Shown one piece after another: positions 7,600 to 17,363 of a DNA stretch of 34,816 nt. Under the pieces are notes generated by a model that saw only the letters and a program-made list of their open reading frames with translations, made no database searches and was not told the origin of the DNA. Position 1 is the stretch's first letter. Every line of letters begins with the position of its first letter. The stretch is from positions 1 through 34,816 of the forward strand of contig JAUXAB010000036.1 in the NCBI GenBank assembly GCA_030615025.1, written 5' to 3'. This stretch comes from Phycisphaerae bacterium (GTDB lineage: Bacteria; Planctomycetota; Phycisphaerae; Sedimentisphaerales; Anaerobacaceae). Both the position numbers and the translations under genes were made by a program.

Positions 7600-8865
7600 T
7601 TACCTTGAACCGGTGCCAATGCAATACAGGTGTTTGACTCCCCGCAGAAACATCTGCCCATTACTGATAGCCGGCGAGGCACGGGTATCTTCACCTAACT
7701 CATTACGAGCGACGATTTCGAATTGCGGTCCCGGCTTGACGATTGTCATAACGCCCCTGTCCGATAGGAAGTACACTAATCCATTAGCTGTCACCAATGA
7801 AGCGCTGTGCCTTACTCCGAGGCGCTGCCGCCAGAGACTTTCCCCGGTCTTTGCCTTCAGGCATGTTGCCGCCCCGCTGTCAGATACAACCAGAAAGTAC
7901 GGCCCAGACACAATCGGACTGGGCACGTATGCACAGTCCCTCTCTTTCTGCCAAAGGACGTGTGTCGTGGTCACGTTGCCTCGTCCGTCCGGGCGGATCG
8001 CCTGCATAAAAAGCTTCGGAAAACCACATGTCATAAACAGCAGCTCGCCATTGTACACTAACGATGCAACGAACTGCTCGGTAGGACCGTCTACTATCCA
8101 GTGCTGCCTGCCGGTGTCCGGGTCGTAACTGGCTACACACTTGCTTCCCGAAAGTATCATCTGGTTTCGCCCGTCGATATGACGGATAATCGGCGCGCAG
8201 TAGCTGCGGGTCCTGTTTGGGCGAGGAGTTTTCCAGATGGTCTCGCCGGTGGTGCGGTCCAGCGCGACTATGTATGCCGGGCCATCGTGGTCCCCGTTGA
8301 CAATGACCTTATCTTTCCAGAGGACGGGACTCGAGCAGTAGCCGTGAATACTTGAAAACACCCCCGGACGGACTTCCCACACCTTGTTGCCGTCGAAGTC
8401 ATAAGCCGCAACGAACATCTTATCACGATCGAGAAAGCTGACATACACGTTCTGGCCATCTGTCACAGGTGTCGATGATGCATAGCTGTTCAGCGAATTG
8501 ATTCTTTCAAGTGGTGCCTCAAGAGCCACGCGTTGCCAAAGTACTTTTCCGCTTATACGGTCCAGACACAACAGGAGGCGCTGCTTTTGCTCTTGGAGCG
8601 CAGTGACGACAAAGATACGAGAACCCCAGACAATCGGCGACGCATGTCCTTTCCCCGGGACAGGAACTTTCCATACAATGTTCTGTGTCCGGCTCCATCT
8701 GACGGGTACGTTCTTTTCCAGGCTGGTGCCGTCGCCGCGAGGTCCTCTCCACCCAGGCCAGTTTTCGGCTGATACCGAGCTCAACAGAATAGTGACAAGC
8801 GCTATCGCCAAACACAGGCAGGCAAAAATGTTTCGATAGCTGATTTTGTCGGCTTCACAAGTCAA
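7600..8865 (-). CDS. Secreted PQQ-like beta-propeller protein
   Basis: This 421-residue protein has a signal peptide (hydrophobic stretch about 13-32, ending VSA-EN) and then WPGWRGPRGDGTS, the usual opening of planctomycetal PQQ-like/BamB-like beta-propellers. Repeated blades carry motifs such as LLCLDRISGKVLWQ, YIVALDRTTGETIWK and CLKAKTGESLWRQR, roughly every 40-60 residues. The role is probably structural or a quinoprotein-like binding fold in the periplasm; no catalytic PQQ-dehydrogenase residues are evident and the protein is shorter than true dehydrogenases. The start appears to be TTG at 8865, preceded by AAAAGGGG; no ATG lies upstream of or within the signal peptide. The 262 bp between it and the upstream peptidase gene hold nothing I recognise. 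Confidence 0.82.
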   Translation of the reverse strand: MTCEADKISYRNIFACLCLAIALVTILLSSVSAENWPGWRGPRGDGTSLEKNVPVRWSRTQNIVWKVPVPGKGHASPIVWGSRIFVVTALQEQKQRLLLCLDRISGKVLWQRVALEAPLERINSLNSYASSTPVTDGQNVYVSFLDRDKMFVAAYDFDGNKVWEVRPGVFSSIHGYCSSPVLWKDKVIVNGDHDGPAYIVALDRTTGETIWKTPRPNRTRSYCAPIIRHIDGRNQMILSGSKCVASYDPDTGRQHWIVDGPTEQFVASLVYNGELLFMTCGFPKLFMQAIRPDGRGNVTTTHVLWQKERDCAYVPSPIVSGPYFLVVSDSGAATCLKAKTGESLWRQRLGVRHSASLVTANGLVYFLSDRGVMTIVKPGPQFEIVARNELGEDTRASPAISNGQMFLRGVKHLYCIGTGSR

Positions 8866-9127
8866 TAGAGGCCCCTTTTAATCCGGCACTTCACAATTAG
8901 CTTTTACCCAAACACCCAACTGTGATTTCGAGTTACATAATACCAGAATCAGAGACTCAATTCCAGTCCGCATCGACGACGAATCATTCCGAATATCTAT
9001 CAACGTTGAGCTTCCAGCCGGCAATAATTGACAATGAGAGTATCTTCCCGGCAACGAATGTAGTGACACTCTGCGAAGATATTTCATTCCTCGAATATGG
9101 TCGACAGGACGTTTTGGCAGATAAGGG

Positions 9128-11188
9128 TCAGTTCTTGAGCCACTTATCAAACCAGGCAATCACTGTCTCGTTGTACTGAATCCTGTTATGCGGCTTACCT
9201 ACACCGTGGCCTTCGTCTGGATAGTAAAGCAGTTTGCTTTCAATACCACGCCGCTGTAAAGCGGTGAACGTAGAGATTCCCTGTGTATCGGGGACTCTAA
9301 AATCGCGCCCGCCATGGACGACAAGCATGGGTGTTTTCCAGTTGCTGACAAAATTGGCGGGATTGTGCTTTTCAAAGCTCTGTGGATTTTCCCAGGGCGT
9401 GCCTTTGAGGTCCCACTCGGGAAACCAGAGCTCCTCTGTGGAATAGTACATCGCCCGTACATCAAATAGCCCGCAGATATTGACCAGGCAGCGGAATCGT
9501 TCGGGCCAGTTGCCGGCAATCCAGTTAACCATATAGCCGCCGTACGAACCGCCCATCGCACCGACCCGCTGCGCGTCCATCCAGGGATAACGCTCTAATG
9601 CCGCAGCTAACCCTTTGCGCAGATCCTCCAATGGCTTTCCGCCCCAGTCGGCCCGGATGGAATCGGTAAAGGCCTGGCCGTAACCGGCAGAACCGTGAAA
9701 ATCCACCATAACAACAGCATAGCCGGCGCCGGCAAACGTCTGGACGCCGCTGAATCGGTTGACCGAAGATGCCTGCGGTCCGCCGTGGATAAGATAGACA
9801 ACCGGGTATTTTTTGTCCGGGTCGAAATCAACCGGCTTGACCACATTGCAGTACACCTTCTCTTTGTTGAAGCCTTCGAAGCTGAACTGTTCGTAGTCAC
9901 CCATTCGCGCCTGGGCAACTCTGTCTTTATTGACCTCGGTGATTGCGCGAAGCTCACTGCCATCGGGATTGACGGAATACAAGTCGGCGGGAGATTTGAA
10001 ATTATGCAGACAAAAAACGATTCGCTTACCGGCCACAGCGGGTGATCTCGAGAAACCCTCTTTGACTATTGTTTTAACATTACCTGTTTGCACATCGACG
10101 GCAAATAACGAATTTTGTCCCACGTTCAGCGCTGTCGTATAAATCGTCTTGCCGTCCTGCGAAAAGCGCAACGCGCCGCTGCCGAACCATAACGGCATCG
10201 AACAATCCCATTTTTCCGTCAGTACTGTTTCCTTGCCATCGGGCCAGGGGCGCAGGATGATTCGAACCCGGTCCGATTCATAACCCGGTCTGGTCATCGC
10301 AAGGTATGCCAGCATCTTGCCGTCCGGCGAGAACACCGGCGCCGTGTCCCAGGCCTTGTTTTCCCTCGTTATACACTTCGGCGGGTCAAAGGCGTCAACG
10401 GATACGTGGTAGAGGTCAAAGTCGGTCGACCACGGCTCTGATTTCCCGGCATCACGTGCAGCAAAGATGAGCCCTTCACCATCCGGCGTAAATGTAATCT
10501 CTCCGGGCCCGCCAAAAGGCTTGGAGGGACAATCAACATCCATTCCGGACATTACGTCTATTGCTTCGCCTCCCACAGCAGGTGTTACGAATAAGTGCGA
10601 ACGTCGGCCGTCCTTCCAGCTGCTCCAGTGGCGGATAAACAGTTTGTCGTACATCCGGCCGGTCGCTTTTTTCTCCTCTTTCTCATCAAGTTTTTTCTTT
10701 GTCTCAGCCGGGCCATTACAATCCGGGAACACTTCCATTGTAAAAGCTATGTGTTTTCCATCGGGCGCCACGACAAGGTTGCCGACATCCAGCGGCTCAT
10801 CGGTGACCTGCAGGGCCTCCCCGCCGTCAATTCGAATACGCCATACCTGCGAAGAATCCGACCGTGACGACAGAAACCAGATGGTCTTGCCGTCCGGGTC
10901 CCATCGGGGACTCGAATCCCTTTCCGGATGTGACGTTAACTGGCGAAGGTCCTTTCCATCGGTCCGAACCATCCACAGGTCGGTCCGGGAACGGTTTTCT
11001 TCGAGGTCGGTTTTGGCCAGCACAAAAACGATGCGTTTGCCGTCAGGAGAAACCTGGGGGTCGAATATTCGCTCCATAGCAAGTAAATCGTGAACGGAAA
11101 AAGGGTGACTTCGACTCTGACTGAAACCGGCAGAGGTTGTGAGTGTAATACATACTAACAGAAATAACAAAAAGCGTAAGTATCGCAT
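9128..11188 (-). CDS. S9-family serine peptidase (acylaminoacyl-/dipeptidyl-peptidase-like), secreted
   Basis: This 686-residue protein has an N-terminal signal peptide (residues about 1-23), a WD40/TolB-like beta-propeller (about 35-400) and a C-terminal alpha/beta-hydrolase domain. The catalytic triad is readable: Ser548 in GGSYGGY, Asp629 in HGGRDFRV and His661 in DEGHGVG. The family removes N-terminal amino acids or dipeptides from short peptides, the propeller acting as a gate. The propeller shows repeated SPDGK motifs, such as QVSPDGKRIVFV. The ATG at 11188 has GAGGAGG six bases upstream, a strong ribosome site. It probably acts in the periplasm or at the outer surface on imported peptides. 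Length fits S9C peptidases. Confidence 0.93.
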   Translation of the reverse strand: MRYLRFLLFLLVCITLTTSAGFSQSRSHPFSVHDLLAMERIFDPQVSPDGKRIVFVLAKTDLEENRSRTDLWMVRTDGKDLRQLTSHPERDSSPRWDPDGKTIWFLSSRSDSSQVWRIRIDGGEALQVTDEPLDVGNLVVAPDGKHIAFTMEVFPDCNGPAETKKKLDEKEEKKATGRMYDKLFIRHWSSWKDGRRSHLFVTPAVGGEAIDVMSGMDVDCPSKPFGGPGEITFTPDGEGLIFAARDAGKSEPWSTDFDLYHVSVDAFDPPKCITRENKAWDTAPVFSPDGKMLAYLAMTRPGYESDRVRIILRPWPDGKETVLTEKWDCSMPLWFGSGALRFSQDGKTIYTTALNVGQNSLFAVDVQTGNVKTIVKEGFSRSPAVAGKRIVFCLHNFKSPADLYSVNPDGSELRAITEVNKDRVAQARMGDYEQFSFEGFNKEKVYCNVVKPVDFDPDKKYPVVYLIHGGPQASSVNRFSGVQTFAGAGYAVVMVDFHGSAGYGQAFTDSIRADWGGKPLEDLRKGLAAALERYPWMDAQRVGAMGGSYGGYMVNWIAGNWPERFRCLVNICGLFDVRAMYYSTEELWFPEWDLKGTPWENPQSFEKHNPANFVSNWKTPMLVVHGGRDFRVPDTQGISTFTALQRRGIESKLLYYPDEGHGVGKPHNRIQYNETVIAWFDKWLKN

Positions 11189-11343
11189 GTTTTCCTCCTC
11201 TCAACTACATAGGAATAAGGTTTTGTACTTAGACAAACATGGCCATTGACCTTGCTCTGCATCCGAAATCATAGCGTAAATCCGCACAGACATCAAGAAC
11301 TTATCGACAAAATTGCATCCCGACATTTGCGCGAAATGCAGAA

Positions 11344-12231
11344 TCATTTCATGGCAATAATACGGTCGATTCTTTTGGCCACGTCCGTCAGGTAGGCTTC
11401 GTCTCCGCCCCCCAGCTCCGCAGTCATCCAGCCGCTATAGCCGACCTCATCCAGGGCCTTGCGTACCTGGGGCCAATTGACATCGCCGTCCAGTAGATTT
11501 TTCCATTGATATCCGCTGCGTTTGAAATCTTTCAGGTGAATTTTCACGAGCCTTTTGCCGAGCGTCCGAATCCAATGGTGGGCATGGCCGTAAATAATAA
11601 CGTTGCCTACATCGAAATACGCCTTGACCCAGCGACTCTTTAACTCGTCTACATAACGTGCAAATTCGATTGGACTCAACAGGAACTTGTTCCACACATT
11701 TTCAATCGCAACGATTACACGGGTCTGTTCGGCCGTGGGGACCAATTTATGAATATATTCCTGAGACCATTTGTATGCATCCTGATAACTGAAATCCTCA
11801 GTGACGCGTGTGGGAACCAATAATACAGCGTCGGCGCCCATAACTCGGGCGCAGCGCAGGGCATTTTCCATTGCTTCAATGCTTTTGCCGACAACTTTAG
11901 GGTCCCGATTTGTAAAAGGCGGCCACCAGCCATACAGCAGACTATGAATCGGTGTCCCTTCTTCTCTTGCTATTTTGGCCTGTTCAGCGGCTGCCTTATG
12001 GTCTTTCATAGGGCCGGCTTCAATCCCGTCAAAGCCACACTTCTTAGCCAGGCGAAATTTTTCCGCATCTGATAGAGCTCTGGGTAACATACCAATAACC
12101 AGGGCCTTATATAATTTCTTTTCCTCTTGCGCCCTTGCAGAGGGGATACTTGCAGTCAGCATGCTCGGTGCAACAGCGGCTGCGGCGGTCAACTTCAAGA
12201 AGCTGCGACGTTTGATTATTTTATCTTTCAT
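11344..12231 (-). CDS. Tat-exported sugar phosphate isomerase/epimerase-like TIM-barrel protein
   Basis: The 295-residue protein begins with a twin-arginine signal (KRRSFLKLTAAAAV, ending ARA-QEE), then a xylose-isomerase-like TIM barrel (AP endonuclease family 2 fold). Typical strands are visible: KCGFDGIEAG, VIVAIENVWN (strand with the metal-ligand Glu), KAYFDVGN (with Asp), LVKIHLKDF (His) and WMTAELGGGD (Glu). These ligands fit a divalent-metal isomerase/epimerase. Tat export implies the fold is completed with its metal before translocation and that the enzyme works outside the cytoplasm on unphosphorylated sugars. Its neighbours are a DUF1080 protein and oxidoreductases of the keto-sugar type, which suggests isomerisation of a 3-keto sugar or related compound. 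GGAGAAGG precedes the ATG. Confidence 0.87.
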   Translation of the reverse strand: MKDKIIKRRSFLKLTAAAAVAPSMLTASIPSARAQEEKKLYKALVIGMLPRALSDAEKFRLAKKCGFDGIEAGPMKDHKAAAEQAKIAREEGTPIHSLLYGWWPPFTNRDPKVVGKSIEAMENALRCARVMGADAVLLVPTRVTEDFSYQDAYKWSQEYIHKLVPTAEQTRVIVAIENVWNKFLLSPIEFARYVDELKSRWVKAYFDVGNVIIYGHAHHWIRTLGKRLVKIHLKDFKRSGYQWKNLLDGDVNWPQVRKALDEVGYSGWMTAELGGGDEAYLTDVAKRIDRIIAMK

Positions 12232-12253
12232 AAGTCCTTCTCCTATATATTTT

Positions 12254-13585
12254 TTACTTTAATTCTTTAATGCGAATATTGCGAAACTCAAGCTGGGAGC
12301 CATGGCCAAGAAAACCGATATATCCCTTTTCCCTATGGAGTCCCGGATGAGGCCTGCCATCCACGGTCTTGGTGATTTGGCTTATGTCGGCATCGACAAT
12401 AACGCCGCCATTGAGCTTGACCCTGATGCGTCCTCCCCTGGCCATGACTTCCTGGCAATTCCACTGCCCCACCGGTTTTTGACAACCTCGTTTTACCGGA
12501 ACCACACCGTAAATTGAGCCGTGATATTGATACGGCCGCAGGTTCTTGTATTGGTCAGCAGTGTCATCGAGTATCTGGATTTCCATTCCCTGATAGGCGG
12601 CATTGACATTTAAAGGCGTGCGAATGCCCAGACCGTTATTGGCTCCCGGCGTCAGCTTAAATTCAAACCGGAAAATAAAGTCACTGTATTCATCTTTGAT
12701 ATAAACATTACCGCCCTTTTGGCAGATAATCCTGCCGTCTTTGGGGACATAACCGTCGGTATCCCCGATCCAACCCGTAAGGTCCTCGCCATTGAACAGG
12801 GAAACAAAACCCGCTGCTTTTTCCTCTTCAGTCAGAGGTCGCGGGCCTTCATCGCGTGGAATTTCACGAATATAGATATTGCGAAAATGGATGGGGTCAC
12901 CGTGACATTGCAATTCTATCTGGCCGGAAAGAAAAATGGAACGGGAACGGTCCCAGTAATTCTCCAACACAACCTTATTAACAATGAGCTTTCCATTAAG
13001 ACGTATCGTAACCCTCTTGCTGATCATCTTGATACGAAATGTGTTCCATTGGCCGATGGGATTGTCCGCTATCATGGCAGGCTTGCTGGGATTTTTCTTA
13101 TTGTTATAGAGGCCGCCGGAACCGACCTTATGCTGGTCAGTGTCCCAAATCTGCACCTGGGGTGTACCGCGCAGATAGATACCGCTGTCACCCTTGGGGT
13201 TGACAATCTTCCAATCGACCAATAATTCAAAGTCTTCATAATCCCGTAACGTGGCCAGGCTGAATCCTGTGCCGTCGAATTTTAGGATACCGTCTTCGAC
13301 ATTCCAATGCTGGCGCATTGACTTGTCCGCCTTGGCCTGCTCTCTGGCCAGGGCCTCCGGACTTAATTTGGCCCGCTTAATGGGATTGTCATAGGGGCTG
13401 GATAGCAGTCCTTTCCAGCCGGTCAAATCCCTGCCGTTAAACAGGGCCACAAACCCATTGGGAGGTTGATTCAGCCCCTTTTCCCCGCGGGCTTCGGATT
13501 GCGCCAGGCAGGCAATCACTACCAATAATAAACAAACCTGACCGAGGTATTTCATCCATTTTTTAGTTTTTCTCGTCTTTTTCAT
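12254..13585 (-). CDS. Double DUF1080 (3-keto-disaccharide hydrolase-like) secreted protein
   Basis: After a lysine-rich n-region and a hydrophobic signal segment (about 14-32) come two DUF1080/PF06439 concanavalin-like domains of roughly 190 residues each. Domain 1 opens with FVALFNGRDLTGWKG, domain 2 with FVSLFNGEDLTGWIG, and each has the characteristic SGIYLRG or NGLGIRT core and ends in RFRNI/EFRNI-type strands. DUF1080 proteins are described as hydrolysing or eliminating 3-keto-glycosides, made by Gfo/Idh oxidoreductases; which domain is catalytic here is not clear. The ATG at 13585 is preferred because AAGGAG lies 8 nt upstream; the in-frame GTG at 13594 overlaps the Shine-Dalgarno region. 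It lies only 22 nt upstream of the isomerase gene, so the two are probably co-transcribed. Confidence 0.88.
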   Translation of the reverse strand: MKKTRKTKKWMKYLGQVCLLLVVIACLAQSEARGEKGLNQPPNGFVALFNGRDLTGWKGLLSSPYDNPIKRAKLSPEALAREQAKADKSMRQHWNVEDGILKFDGTGFSLATLRDYEDFELLVDWKIVNPKGDSGIYLRGTPQVQIWDTDQHKVGSGGLYNNKKNPSKPAMIADNPIGQWNTFRIKMISKRVTIRLNGKLIVNKVVLENYWDRSRSIFLSGQIELQCHGDPIHFRNIYIREIPRDEGPRPLTEEEKAAGFVSLFNGEDLTGWIGDTDGYVPKDGRIICQKGGNVYIKDEYSDFIFRFEFKLTPGANNGLGIRTPLNVNAAYQGMEIQILDDTADQYKNLRPYQYHGSIYGVVPVKRGCQKPVGQWNCQEVMARGGRIRVKLNGGVIVDADISQITKTVDGRPHPGLHREKGYIGFLGHGSQLEFRNIRIKELK

Positions 13586-13964
13586 TTCTGACACTCCTTC
13601 CTCTTTTCTTGAATTGACCGGGCTTTAATGCTTACCTTATAGCACTTTTCACGCCACCACCATTGATAATCATCATTCTTCTGGCAATAACTATATAAGG
13701 AATCATATAAATTTGCAATAGTAAAATTGGTGGAGGCATCATGACCACAGATTTTGTTTTTCCATACATCAAAGTCCAGGATGGCAATAATTTTCACTCA
13801 GAATGGCTCTATTTGCGAATTTGAAGGCTTTAAAAAAACATGCCGTGCCCAGAAAAAGTTGTTCTTTGACACGTTCTCAACAAAAGCAGGTTCGCACAAG
13901 CAAAGAGGGAGCAGTTCACGCGTCAAGTCATCGGCAGCCTCCCAGCTATAACAAGGGGAGGCCG
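13586..13964. other. 379-bp intergenic stretch, nothing recognised
   Basis: Between two minus-strand genes. It probably carries the promoter of the DUF1080-isomerase pair. The open frames here lack ribosome sites and protein-like composition. I see no repeats or RNA structure worth naming. Confidence 0.4.
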
Positions 13965-15914
13965 CTAATTCGAGGGGACACTAATCTCTATGAAAACGTC
14001 CTGCGGCTCACCGTCACACTTAACTGTGTAACTCGCCGGCCGGCTCAGCTCTATTGCCTTGCGGTGAAGCAACCCGTCAATTACATGACCATGCACGACC
14101 CGGATACGAGTTTGTGTCGGGCGGTTCGCAATCAAACGCAAACAGGCACGGATTACATTTAAGCCGGGGTTTCCTGTGTATTTTACATATACCACCTCTG
14201 CCGGCCTATCCAGCAAAATGTCAGTGTCCCAGTTATATCGCCAGTGATTTACCCATGTCGGAACTGATGACTTATATACTTCTTTGAAGCCTTTTGGTTC
14301 GCCGACAGCATAAGCGATTCGGTTGTCGGTTCTCTTTGCCTGCTCTCCTTGATAAGTGCGAAACGTTGCACCGACGCTGAGCCATGCGATTTTCGTGCCA
14401 GCGGGAGCAGCTAAGCGTAAAATGGCGTCACCGCGGATACGGCAGGTATTGCGCTTCGGGTCGTAATCTTTCGGCATACCAACCAGATATTTCCCCAAAT
14501 CCCTCGGGTCAGCAGTGTTCGGCTGCACCAACATCGGAACTGTTGCCAAGCCATAAGAATCGCCTGTTTCATATTTAAGATGATTTGTACCCTTCTTGAG
14601 TTTAGGCAGGCTAATCGGTGCGACCTGGACCCAGGTATCAATGGCCAGAGATTTGATAGCCGGTTCCTTTTTCACGCCGGACGTGTTGAGTTTCAAGAGA
14701 TAACCATACGTTCCTTTAACCATGCTGGTTAGATCTATAGATGTCATCTCGCTGGGTTTGGCATGGCCTGCAGCTCGCCAGGTGAGCCCATGGTCTAAAG
14801 ACACGAAAAGGTCAACGGGTAAACCTGCATTTAGTGTCACAACGGAAGCTTCAGCATCATCACTCATATTCTTCAAGTCATTGACTTTAGCCACAATTAT
14901 ATAAGGTGTGAAAACTTCAAAGATGACTTCTGCGCGACCATCCTGGATTATATTTAACCCCTGTTTTCCGGGGATGAGATTCTTTACGGCATAAACCCCG
15001 TCTTCGAAATCTGTGGACTTGTCGGACAAATTGGGCGCATAGTGAAAAAGGCCGTTCCCATGGTTCCAGCAGCTAAAATCACGATGATTTGGTTTCATGC
15101 CCACCGGTTTGGTTTGAATAAGCTCTTTAATCCATTTGGTCTTGTTATAGCGAGGTAAATGGTGCCAACGCCCACCTTGAGGGGTCCACCAGCGAGTAAA
15201 TGTCTCACCTTGCCGAAGATAAAAATCCATCGTATGGCAGCCCTCAAACCAGCGGTAATAGTAATGTATCTTGCTGTCACGATAAATTTTGAAGACCTTG
15301 TTCTTATCATGGTCCTTAGGGAAGAAAGGTTCTATCCTCATTGGTGGGTCCACCCATAGGTCTCGACTTCGCCTGGCTTCGTTCAGACTTGCTGCGGTTC
15401 CGTTCGCGTCAAGCAGAACACCTCTCACATCAAGGTCAAAGTAGTGCCAGCCGTTTCCGTACCAGACTTCCGTAGCACAGTGGTTCCATAATTCCACGCC
15501 AAATGAACGGCCCTGTTCAAAGCCAACGCCTTGAAAGATGCCATCCAGGATAGGACCAAAGATTCCGCAATAAGCCATATTATACACATTTAGGATTTTA
15601 AGGGGGTCACGCACAGTGGCGTATTCATCGAAAGGGTCCCCCCCTTCAAGGATCTCATTGAAATGGTATAGGCCTGTTTCGCAGCCGCACAAATACTTCC
15701 ATATTGCAAGTGCCAGATCATTGCCGCTCTTGTCTTTCCACGCTGAGAACTGTCGGAAGCGTTTCAGGTCTGTGGTATCAGCTGTGTGTTCGCTGTTAAC
15801 TCGGATGCAAGTCACCCTTGCTTGAGAAGTGACAGACCTGCCAAAGGTAAGCAAAATAAAGACGATTACGCAAGAAGCTGCTTTTCTCCACCGACCTTGC
15901 CAAGAAACATTCAT
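13965..15914 (-). CDS. Secreted transglutaminase-like (cysteine protease fold) protein
   Basis: I do not know a named family for the whole 649-residue protein. It has a signal peptide (about 12-32). Residues about 105-165 look like a transglutaminase-like core: Cys116 in MAYCGIFG, His145 in NHCATEVWYGNGWHYFDLD and Asp160 in the same stretch match the C...H(x)EVW...GW...D pattern of PF01841 in order and spacing. The remainder (about 300-649) is beta-rich and looks like carbohydrate-binding or sandwich domains, with LPVDLFVSLDHGLTWRAAG near the middle. A role as an envelope peptidase or amidase acting on glycan-linked peptides is inference. AAGGAAG lies just before the ATG. It is divergent from the GH20-like lipoprotein gene. 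The triad reading is moderately sure; the function is not. Confidence 0.7.
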   Translation of the reverse strand: MNVSWQGRWRKAASCVIVFILLTFGRSVTSQARVTCIRVNSEHTADTTDLKRFRQFSAWKDKSGNDLALAIWKYLCGCETGLYHFNEILEGGDPFDEYATVRDPLKILNVYNMAYCGIFGPILDGIFQGVGFEQGRSFGVELWNHCATEVWYGNGWHYFDLDVRGVLLDANGTAASLNEARRSRDLWVDPPMRIEPFFPKDHDKNKVFKIYRDSKIHYYYRWFEGCHTMDFYLRQGETFTRWWTPQGGRWHHLPRYNKTKWIKELIQTKPVGMKPNHRDFSCWNHGNGLFHYAPNLSDKSTDFEDGVYAVKNLIPGKQGLNIIQDGRAEVIFEVFTPYIIVAKVNDLKNMSDDAEASVVTLNAGLPVDLFVSLDHGLTWRAAGHAKPSEMTSIDLTSMVKGTYGYLLKLNTSGVKKEPAIKSLAIDTWVQVAPISLPKLKKGTNHLKYETGDSYGLATVPMLVQPNTADPRDLGKYLVGMPKDYDPKRNTCRIRGDAILRLAAPAGTKIAWLSVGATFRTYQGEQAKRTDNRIAYAVGEPKGFKEVYKSSVPTWVNHWRYNWDTDILLDRPAEVVYVKYTGNPGLNVIRACLRLIANRPTQTRIRVVHGHVIDGLLHRKAIELSRPASYTVKCDGEPQDVFIEISVPSN

Positions 15915-16237
15915 GGTCTTCCTTTATTAATGCCCCTCGTGTGTCCGGTTTGTAAAGCTGCTGCCCATTAACATGGCTGTAATAATACTACAAACCAAGG
16001 CAGTTGAAAAGCCTTTTGCCGGTGCCGCCGCAGCCTGTACGCTCGCCGCTCGAATGGTCATCACGGCAAACTGTACCTTTCGTGCTCCGATGGACTTCTA
16101 TTTTCATTTGCAAGGCAAACAAAAAAATAATTCTGTTTCTTATTTCCCATAATTCTGATAATAATCAGATCAGTTGCCAAATTCCAACCTGTTATCTGAT
16201 TAGAAAAAATAGCTTTTATGATTCAGGAGATTTCACG
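15915..16237. other. Divergent intergenic region, 323 bp
   Basis: It lies between the divergent transglutaminase-like and GH20-like genes and should hold both promoters. The frame of the plus-strand gene stays open back to 16004, but this leader lacks a ribosome site and precedes a clear lipoprotein signal, so I regard it as untranslated. No operator was recognised. Confidence 0.4.
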
Positions 16238-17269
16238 ATGACAAGACTTTTATTCTCTATACTTCTAATATGCATCCTCTCGATTCTATGCGCATCATGC
16301 GCGCTTCCTGGCTCTGCCACAGGTGCAAAACAATCTCAGCCCTGGCGAGGTGTACACGTCCTAATGACAACTCAAGACAAAACTGAGCAGCTGACTGAAG
16401 TCGTAGGCGAGCTGACAGGTCTTGGTATTAATGTAATCATAGCAGAGATCAATTACGGCTACGAATATCAGTCTCATCCTGAGTTACGAGCAGGCAATCC
16501 CAACAAGAAAGAGCAAATCAAAAAGCTGGTTGCTGAATGCAGGAAACATCATATTCGCCTTATCCCACAATTCCAATGCTTAGGCCATCAGTCGTGGAGC
16601 AAACACACTTCTCCCTTATTGGTCAAGTATCCTCAATTTGATGAAACTCTCGGCCAATACGCCGAAAACGAAAAGATTTATTGTCGAAGCTGGTGTCCCC
16701 TTCATCCGGAGGTTAACCGGATAGTATTTGACCTTATGGACGAGTTGATTTTTGTTTTTAAAGCCGATGCCTTACACGTAGGAATGGATGAAGTTTTTCT
16801 GATAGGTGAAGACGTCTGTCCACGCTGCAGGGGCAAAAACAAGGCCGGGCTTTTCGCTAAGGCTGTTAATGACTATTACAAGCACCTGGCCAAAAAACAT
16901 AAGATTGAAATGCTCATGTGGGGCGACCGTCTGATAGATGCCGGTAAAATTAACTATGGTAAGTGGGAAGCAAGCGCTAATGATACCGCTGGAGCGATTG
17001 ACCTGATACGCAAAGACATAATAATCTGCGATTGGCATTATGAAAAACGTGACGCTTACAAATCGATACCCATGTTTCTGGAAAAAGGCTTTCGGGTGTG
17101 GCCGGCCGGTTGGCGTAAATTAGAAGCCACCAAGGCACTGGTCGAATATTCCCGGAGTTTTGAAAACAGCCGAATGCTCGGACATTTAAATACCACCTGG
17201 GGGACCGTTCCGATAAAAGATTTGACAAAATTTGAGCCAATAGTTTATGCCACAAGTTGCTTCAGGTAG
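16238..17269 (+). CDS. GH20-like TIM-barrel lipoprotein
   Basis: The ATG at 16238 is chosen because AGGAGA lies 7 nt upstream and a lipoprotein signal begins there (lipobox before Cys21). The 343-residue product has a TIM-barrel resembling glycoside hydrolase family 20 (beta-N-acetylhexosaminidase-like): GLGINVIIAEINYGYEY, then RLIPQFQCLGHQSW, and the diagnostic Asp-Glu pair at 184-185 in LHVGMDEVF. In GH20 the Glu is the acid/base and the Asp orients the substrate acetamido group. The protein is shorter than canonical hexosaminidases and lacks the N-terminal GH20b domain. A CPRCRGKNK stretch follows the active site. It probably sits on the outer or inner membrane and cleaves a hexosaminide. 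Fold likely, specificity unproven. Confidence 0.75.
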   Translation: MTRLLFSILLICILSILCASCALPGSATGAKQSQPWRGVHVLMTTQDKTEQLTEVVGELTGLGINVIIAEINYGYEYQSHPELRAGNPNKKEQIKKLVAECRKHHIRLIPQFQCLGHQSWSKHTSPLLVKYPQFDETLGQYAENEKIYCRSWCPLHPEVNRIVFDLMDELIFVFKADALHVGMDEVFLIGEDVCPRCRGKNKAGLFAKAVNDYYKHLAKKHKIEMLMWGDRLIDAGKINYGKWEASANDTAGAIDLIRKDIIICDWHYEKRDAYKSIPMFLEKGFRVWPAGWRKLEATKALVEYSRSFENSRMLGHLNTTWGTVPIKDLTKFEPIVYATSCFR

Positions 17270-17363
17270 CTTGTCTGGTGGGTTTAGTATGAAAGTTCAA
17301 ACGCTTGGCCGTGTGGTTAAGCGCGGTAAAGGAGAAATCGTAGTCGATGAAAGAGAGCATAGT

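Noticed and set aside
8866..9127. Regulatory RNA in the gap between beta-propeller and peptidase genes
   Set aside because: No structure or conserved element that I can recognise.
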